A stretch of DNA of 7,553 nt from an uncultured Lachnospiraceae bacterium (GTDB taxonomy: Bacteria; Bacillota; Clostridia; Lachnospirales; Lachnospiraceae): NCBI GenBank assembly GCA_947178465.1, contig CAMWYL010000156.1, forward strand, positions 1 to 7,553, written 5' to 3'. The notes under the pieces were generated by a model. It saw only the letters and a program-made list of their open reading frames with translations, was not told where the DNA came from and ran no database searches. Made by a program: the position numbers and the translations under genes. Shown in pieces: positions 5,000-7,553 of this stretch. Each line of letters opens with the position of its first letter. Positions within the stretch are counted from its first letter, which is position 1.

Positions 5000-5773
5000 C
5001 TATTGTAAATCTTTACTTATGCACTTAGCATAGGATGCGCGTCCCGCCTGTTTTGTATCCACATGGCGAAATCCGGCTTCGTAATATATTCTTTCAGCTG
5101 TTTCCCCGTCAGGCCACAGAAAACAATTTTCTGTTTGGTTAATCCTGCAATATTCCACAAAGCTATTTATTAATGCTCTTCCCACACCAATGTTTCTGTG
5201 TTCTTTGGAAACAAGCAGATAGTCAACTCTGCATACATCATCACGAACATGTGCATATGTCATGCCAACAGGTTTTCCGTTATAATAAGCGACAAAAAAC
5301 AGAGTATTGCTATTGTCCAATGATTTTTTCGCTACGGCGATTTCCCAGGGCTCTCCGGCTTTTTCAAAAATTTCCGTTCCATAGTTCTCCTGCCATTCTG
5401 AAATTTTCTGAACGGTAATTTCCGTATTCGGCGTGATCGTGTTTTGTTCGGATAAAACCATATACCTTTGGGATTCTGACCAGCTTTCAAATCCATAATC
5501 CGTAAGAATATTTTTGATGTCTTCAAAATATCCTTCGTCAGAAATGGATTGATATATAACCGGTTTTATCCCTTTCTGAATATAGAACTTTACGATATCG
5601 TCAAGTACCTGATTCAAGTCACTTATTCTGTTTTTAAAGATTACTGCATGATTGGAATCATAAGAACCCTTATTGCCTTCGTTATAAAACAGAAAGCCGT
5701 ATTCACGTTCTTCCCAAAATGTTATTTCTCTGGGGAATAAGTCTTCTTCTTTATATATTTTTTCTAAATGCAT
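5000..5773 (-). CDS. GNAT-family N-acetyltransferase with extra N-terminal domain
   Basis: A 257-residue acetyltransferase. The canonical GNAT domain is at about 118-245: a central strand NTLFFVAYYNGKPVGMTYAH, motif A VDYLLVSKEHRNIGVGRALI with the acetyl-CoA loop R193-N-I-G-V-G-R-A200, then a C-terminal ERIYYEAGFRHV (227-238). Residues 1-110 (AVIFKNRISDLNQVLDDIVK, then YGFESWSESQRYMVL) look like a degenerate first GNAT copy, as in tandem-GNAT proteins; this is inferred from the strand and helix pattern. The substrate is unknown. GAGGG (5784-5780) is 6 bases before the ATG. It is the first gene of a leftward unit with the second acetyltransferase 13 bases downstream, and an extended -10 promoter lies at 5816-5824. 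The proximity of two different GNATs suggests a modification or small detoxification cassette, but neither target is known. Confidence 0.85.
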   Translation of the reverse strand: MHLEKIYKEEDLFPREITFWEEREYGFLFYNEGNKGSYDSNHAVIFKNRISDLNQVLDDIVKFYIQKGIKPVIYQSISDEGYFEDIKNILTDYGFESWSESQRYMVLSEQNTITPNTEITVQKISEWQENYGTEIFEKAGEPWEIAVAKKSLDNSNTLFFVAYYNGKPVGMTYAHVRDDVCRVDYLLVSKEHRNIGVGRALINSFVEYCRINQTENCFLWPDGETAERIYYEAGFRHVDTKQAGRASYAKCISKDLQ

Positions 5774-5815
5774 ATCAATCCCTCACCACCAAATTCGCCG
5801 CTTTTTAATATTTAG

Positions 5816-5844
5816 ATTATACCACTCAGATATGAAGTTTTCCA
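5816..5844 (-). promoter_or_regulatory. Extended -10 promoter of the leftward GNAT operon
   Basis: On the minus strand, TGGTATAAT (5824-5816) is a perfect TATAAT with the TG extended -10 element. A weak -35-like TGGAAA (5844-5839, 4 of 6 to TTGACA) sits 17 bases upstream. Transcription would start near 5809, giving a leader of about 35 bases before the ATG at 5773. Confidence 0.7.
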
Positions 5845-5983
5845 GTATTATCACACCTTCTGCTGAAGGCAATGGTAGGCAAGAGAGCAAAAGAACATTG
5901 CGATTCAAGTTGCCACGATATGCGAAAAGGACAATATTTGCAAAGATTTTCGATGTGCTCAGTCTGCGATAGTTGCGCTCCTG

Positions 5984-6012
5984 ATTTTATCAAGACGCTG
6001 TATGTTTGTCAA
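5984..6012 (-). promoter_or_regulatory. Possible distal leftward promoter
   Basis: On the minus strand, TTGACA (6012-6007) and TAAAAT (5989-5984) are spaced by exactly 17 bases. The -35 is perfect and the -10 matches 5 of 6. A start near 5977 would give a leader of about 200 bases before the GNAT gene, running through the proximal promoter. Its TTGACA...TTGATAAA pattern occurs twice in succession, so one match may be fortuitous. Confidence 0.5.
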
Positions 6013-6054
6013 TTTGTTTATCAAAAGTGTCAATGGAAACGCGGTGCAGTAGGA

Positions 6055-6084
6055 TTGACAGTGTGGGATGCCGCAGGATATACT
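6055..6084 (+). promoter_or_regulatory. Promoter of the LacI-family gene
   Basis: TTGACA (6055-6060) and TATACT (6079-6084) are spaced by 18 bases; the -35 is perfect and the -10 matches 5 of 6. Transcription would start near 6091, leaving a leader of about 170 bases. That leader contains all three hairpins at 6113-6239 before the start codon at 6262. The promoter is back to back with the leftward one at 5984-6012, with 42 bases between their -35 boxes. Confidence 0.6.
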
Positions 6085-6112
6085 TATAGCAAACAAATAT
6101 CAAGGGTGAGGA

Positions 6113-6169
6113 AAACATTAAGCAACTCTAAGGCAGCAAAGAATGCCGCCTAAGAGTTACTTAATGTTT
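6113..6169 (+). repeat. Long bulged hairpin with conserved 29-nt core (copy B)
   Basis: AAACATTAAG pairs with CTTAATGTTT (10 bp), a C·A mismatch follows, AACTCT pairs with AGAGTT (6 bp), an A·A mismatch (6130·6152), AGGC with GCCT (4 bp), an A·C mismatch, GC with GC, and a 7-nt loop AAAGAAT. In total 22 bp are formed with three single mismatches. There is no T-run behind it (AAGAGAATG), so it is a poor intrinsic terminator. The core 6127-6155 matches 1167-1195 and the complement of 4118-4146. Confidence 0.75.
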
Positions 6170-6171
6170 AA

Positions 6172-6207
6172 GAGAATGCCTGGCGAATAAATTCGCCATG
6201 CATTCTC
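6172..6207 (+). repeat. Second hairpin of copy B with internal loop
   Basis: GAGAATGC pairs with GCATTCTC (8 bp), a CT/AT internal loop follows, then GGCGAAT pairs with ATTCGCC (7 bp) with only AA between, so the innermost pair opens. It starts 2 bases after the long hairpin. GAATGCCTGG matches the second hairpin of copy A (1214-1236); the inner GGCGAAT part is extra here. Confidence 0.7.
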
Positions 6208-6220
6208 CACACCAATTTGA

Positions 6221-6239
6221 GATTCCGCAGAGCGGAATC
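6221..6239 (+). promoter_or_regulatory. Third hairpin of copy B, next to the ribosome site
   Basis: GATTCCGC and GCGGAATC are a perfect 8-bp inverted repeat with a 3-nt AGA loop, ending 2 bases before GGAGG (6242-6246). Its position allows an effect on ribosome access or a repressor operator, perhaps for autoregulation by the LacI-type protein encoded directly downstream. Confidence 0.5.
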
Positions 6240-6261
6240 ATGGAGGTTAGGGTGGAATAAG

Positions 6262-7251
6262 ATGGCGACAATAAAAGAAATTGCGGAGATTGTGGGCGTT
6301 TCCAGCGCGGCGGTATCACGGGTGCTCAATTATGACGAGGGGATTTCCGTCAGCAGTGAGACACGGGAGGCGATTTTTGCGGCAGCGGAAAAAATCGGAT
6401 ATAAGAAGCGGATCATATATCCCAAAATCGAGAAGGTTGCATTTCTGTATTGGATTTCGGAGGGCGAGGAGCTGGAGGATGTCTATTATCAATCCATTTA
6501 TAAGGAACTGATAAAGCAGGCCAAGACAGTCAATATTGAGCTTACGGTCATTACGAAGGCGGAGGGCTTGGTGGCTGTCAGCACGGATATCAATGCATTT
6601 CTGGCGGTTGGCCGGTTCGGGAAGAAGGAGCTGGACAAGCTTTATAAGCTCTGTAAAAGGGGCGTGTTTATTGACTCTTCGCCGGATGAGAAGCGGTTTG
6701 ACGCGGTGCGGCCGAATATGGACTCCTTTGTGACGCAGATGGTGGATTATTTTATGGAGAGAGGGAACAGGACGATAGGCTTTCTTGGCGGCACGGACAG
6801 AGATATTGATACCGGTGAGCCGATAATGGATATTCGGGAATGGTCCTTCCGTCAGAGTGCGCAATATTATAAATGTCTGGAGGAGAAGTACATCTTTATA
6901 GCGGACGCGTTTTCCGTAAAGGAGGGGTATCGGATTGGAAAAGAGCTGGTGGCGAAGGGGACGGTGCCATCGGCGCTTTGTCTGGCAAGCGATACCCTGG
7001 CGGTCGGTCTGCTCCAGGCACTGAATGAAGAGGGGATAGCGATACCGGAGGAGGTATCGGTGTTCAGTATCAATGACGTGAATGTTGCGCAGTATGTATC
7101 GCCTCCATTGACAACCTTCCATATTGATGTCCCTGTTATCTGTGCGTCTGCACTGGATTTGGTCCGGGACAGGGTGTTAAATGGAAGGAAAGTTACAAAG
7201 GCGGTGTTTGTCAATGGGACGCCGGTATTTCGGAAGAGCTGCCGGAAGTGA
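6262..7251 (+). CDS. LacI/GalR-family transcriptional regulator, EbgR-like
   Basis: A 329-residue LacI-family repressor. Residues 3-22 are the helix-turn-helix (TIKEIAEIVGVSSAAVSRVL), with the third helix continuing to SSETREAIFAAAEKIGY (31-47). The ligand-binding domain spans about 57-329, with typical segments FIDSSPDEKRFDAV (136-149), RTIGFLGG (170-177), LCLASDTLAVGLLQALNEEG (239-258) and VFSINDVNVAQYVSPPLTT (267-285). DVYYQSI, DIREWSF and the last segment resemble E. coli EbgR, suggesting a sugar or beta-galactoside type effector. The region after the DNA-binding domain (KKRIIYPKIEKVAFLYW) lacks the usual A-R-x-L hinge helix. An in-frame ATG exists at 6217, but it lies before the third hairpin and lacks a ribosome site; GGTGG (6251-6255) 6 bases before the ATG at 6262 gives the family-typical MATIKEIA start. 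Targets are unknown; the uronate genes, the GNAT unit and itself are candidates. Confidence 0.9.
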   Translation: MATIKEIAEIVGVSSAAVSRVLNYDEGISVSSETREAIFAAAEKIGYKKRIIYPKIEKVAFLYWISEGEELEDVYYQSIYKELIKQAKTVNIELTVITKAEGLVAVSTDINAFLAVGRFGKKELDKLYKLCKRGVFIDSSPDEKRFDAVRPNMDSFVTQMVDYFMERGNRTIGFLGGTDRDIDTGEPIMDIREWSFRQSAQYYKCLEEKYIFIADAFSVKEGYRIGKELVAKGTVPSALCLASDTLAVGLLQALNEEGIAIPEEVSVFSINDVNVAQYVSPPLTTFHIDVPVICASALDLVRDRVLNGRKVTKAVFVNGTPVFRKSCRK

Positions 7252-7273
7252 ATGAAAACAGGGGATTGGAGTA

Positions 7274-7553
7274 TTATTCATTCTTTTTAAAAAGCGTAAT
7301 TCCGTCAGCCTCCTGCCGGAAGCTGTGGAACATTACCCAGTCCAACCCGGATTTGCCAAAGACCTCTACTGCCGCATCAAGCACAGCCTTCAAATCCCAA
7401 GCGATAAAATCAAGGTAGCCGTAATAAATCCCGGTAGCCCCGCCAATATAGGTAAAGCTGTCCGGACCGGCGGCATTTTCTATCATTGCTGCTGAAGCGT
7501 CGCGAAAATCCAAAATCTGCGCGCCTCGGTCGCTGCCTTCAAAACCATATAAT
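7274..7553 (-). CDS. Unknown protein, 3' part only (runs off the right edge)
   Basis: The last 92 codons of a leftward gene are visible; the frame stays open to the window edge (first whole codon at 7552), so its start lies outside. I do not recognise the family. The visible part is acidic-aromatic and soluble: LYGFEGSDRGAQILDFRDAS, then DSFTYIGGATGIYYGYLDFI, a helix AWDLKAVLDAAVEVFGKSG, and a strand-like C-terminus LDWVMFHSFRQEADGITLF. It converges with the LacI-type gene with 22 bases between stops and no GC-rich terminator; only a CTTTTTAAAAAG palindrome (7282-7293) lies at its 3' end. A TTG at 7513 could look like a start, but coding continues upstream of it with the same character and no ribosome site is present. 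Confidence 0.65.
   Translation of the reverse strand, partial: LYGFEGSDRGAQILDFRDASAAMIENAAGPDSFTYIGGATGIYYGYLDFIAWDLKAVLDAAVEVFGKSGLDWVMFHSFRQEADGITLFKKNE

Larger units (their letters stand above)
5774..6261. other. 488-base intergenic region with divergent promoters and hairpins
   Basis: No convincing gene is seen here. From left to right it holds the ribosome site and extended -10 promoter of the leftward GNAT unit, about 140 bases with only a small CCTTC/GAAGG hairpin (5856-5869), a second leftward promoter-like sequence (5984-6012), a rightward promoter-like sequence (6055-6084), three hairpins (6113-6239) and the ribosome site of the LacI-type gene. An open frame at 5872-6153 (+) crosses both promoters and ends in a hairpin, and is not considered coding. 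Confidence 0.65.

Noticed and set aside
6032..6048. ATGGAAACGCGGTGCAG as a catabolite-responsive (cre) or LacI-type operator
   Set aside because: The left half fits cre (GAAACG), but the right half does not continue the palindrome, so it stays below a level worth calling, despite its attractive position just before the -35 of the LacI gene.
5872..6153. A 93-codon rightward open frame, rich in cysteine (for example CSVCDSC), in the GNAT-LacI gap
   Set aside because: The only ribosome-site-like GAAGG is 2 bases from the ATG, the frame crosses two promoter-like sequences and ends inside the copy B hairpin, and its composition does not look coding. It could be a decayed fragment, but no family is recognisable.
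6113..6207. Copy B as a mobile MITE-like element
   Set aside because: There is no convincing target-site duplication, and the three copies differ completely in their outer stems, which does not fit recent transposition of one element with fixed terminal repeats.
6217..6261. Upstream in-frame ATG giving fifteen extra residues on the LacI-type protein
   Set aside because: It would run through the third hairpin, lacks a ribosome site, and the family normally begins right at M-A-T-I-K-E-I-A.
1..7553. CRISPR array, tRNA, rRNA, integrase or transposase
   Set aside because: No regularly spaced identical repeats, cloverleaf with CCA-proximal pattern, rRNA-like stretch or recombinase motif was seen on either strand.

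Overview
The window looks like a chromosomal segment of a gut-type clostridium, most likely a Lachnospiraceae member. The reasons are purine-rich GGAGG ribosome sites 5-8 bases before most starts, moderate base composition, a streptococcal/clostridial-type gluconate 5-dehydrogenase, a KDPG aldolase fused to a VOC domain, and hairpin-rich gaps. No species can be named from the sequence alone.

Left part (1-2339, + strand): the 3' end of a PfkB sugar kinase (probably 2-keto-3-deoxygluconate kinase), an SDR dehydrogenase of the KduD/gluconate 5-dehydrogenase type, and a KDPG/KHG aldolase with a C-terminal VOC domain. Together they form the lower part of a hexuronate (pectin, glucuronate or glycosaminoglycan) route: a 2,5-diketo-3-deoxy sugar acid is reduced to KDG, KDG is phosphorylated to KDPG, and KDPG is cleaved to pyruvate and glyceraldehyde 3-phosphate. 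A clear intrinsic terminator closes the block. It is followed by a small unknown gene (2375-2671) and a HIT-family nucleotide hydrolase (2743-3162), both + strand.

Middle part (3187-5773, - strand): visibly AT-richer than its flanks. It holds two GNAT-type acetyltransferase genes in tandem, then two unrecognised small genes overlapping by ATGA. The block has an extended -10 promoter at its right end and probably a second, distal promoter. It reads like an accessory island placed between the + strand neighbours.

Right part (5774-7553): a 488-base gap with divergent promoter-like sequences and a stack of hairpins, then an EbgR-like LacI-family repressor (6262-7251, + strand). A convergent, unrecognised gene runs off the right edge.

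The most unusual thing is in the gaps. Three of them (1161-1271, 4036-4239, 6113-6239) carry a related structured element. Each has a 29-nt core hairpin with the same layout: TCT-A, a 7-bp-equivalent arm, a 7-nt A-rich loop, the opposite arm, then A-AGA, with a conserved A·A mismatch. The core sits on a lower stem whose sequence differs in each copy while pairing is kept. Each copy is followed by a second and then a third hairpin before the ribosome site of the next gene on the same strand. One copy lies in a tandem duplication, and another lies between a near-consensus promoter and the start of the LacI gene. This could be a lineage-specific terminator type, a dispersed repeat, or an undescribed leader RNA; the sequence alone does not decide.
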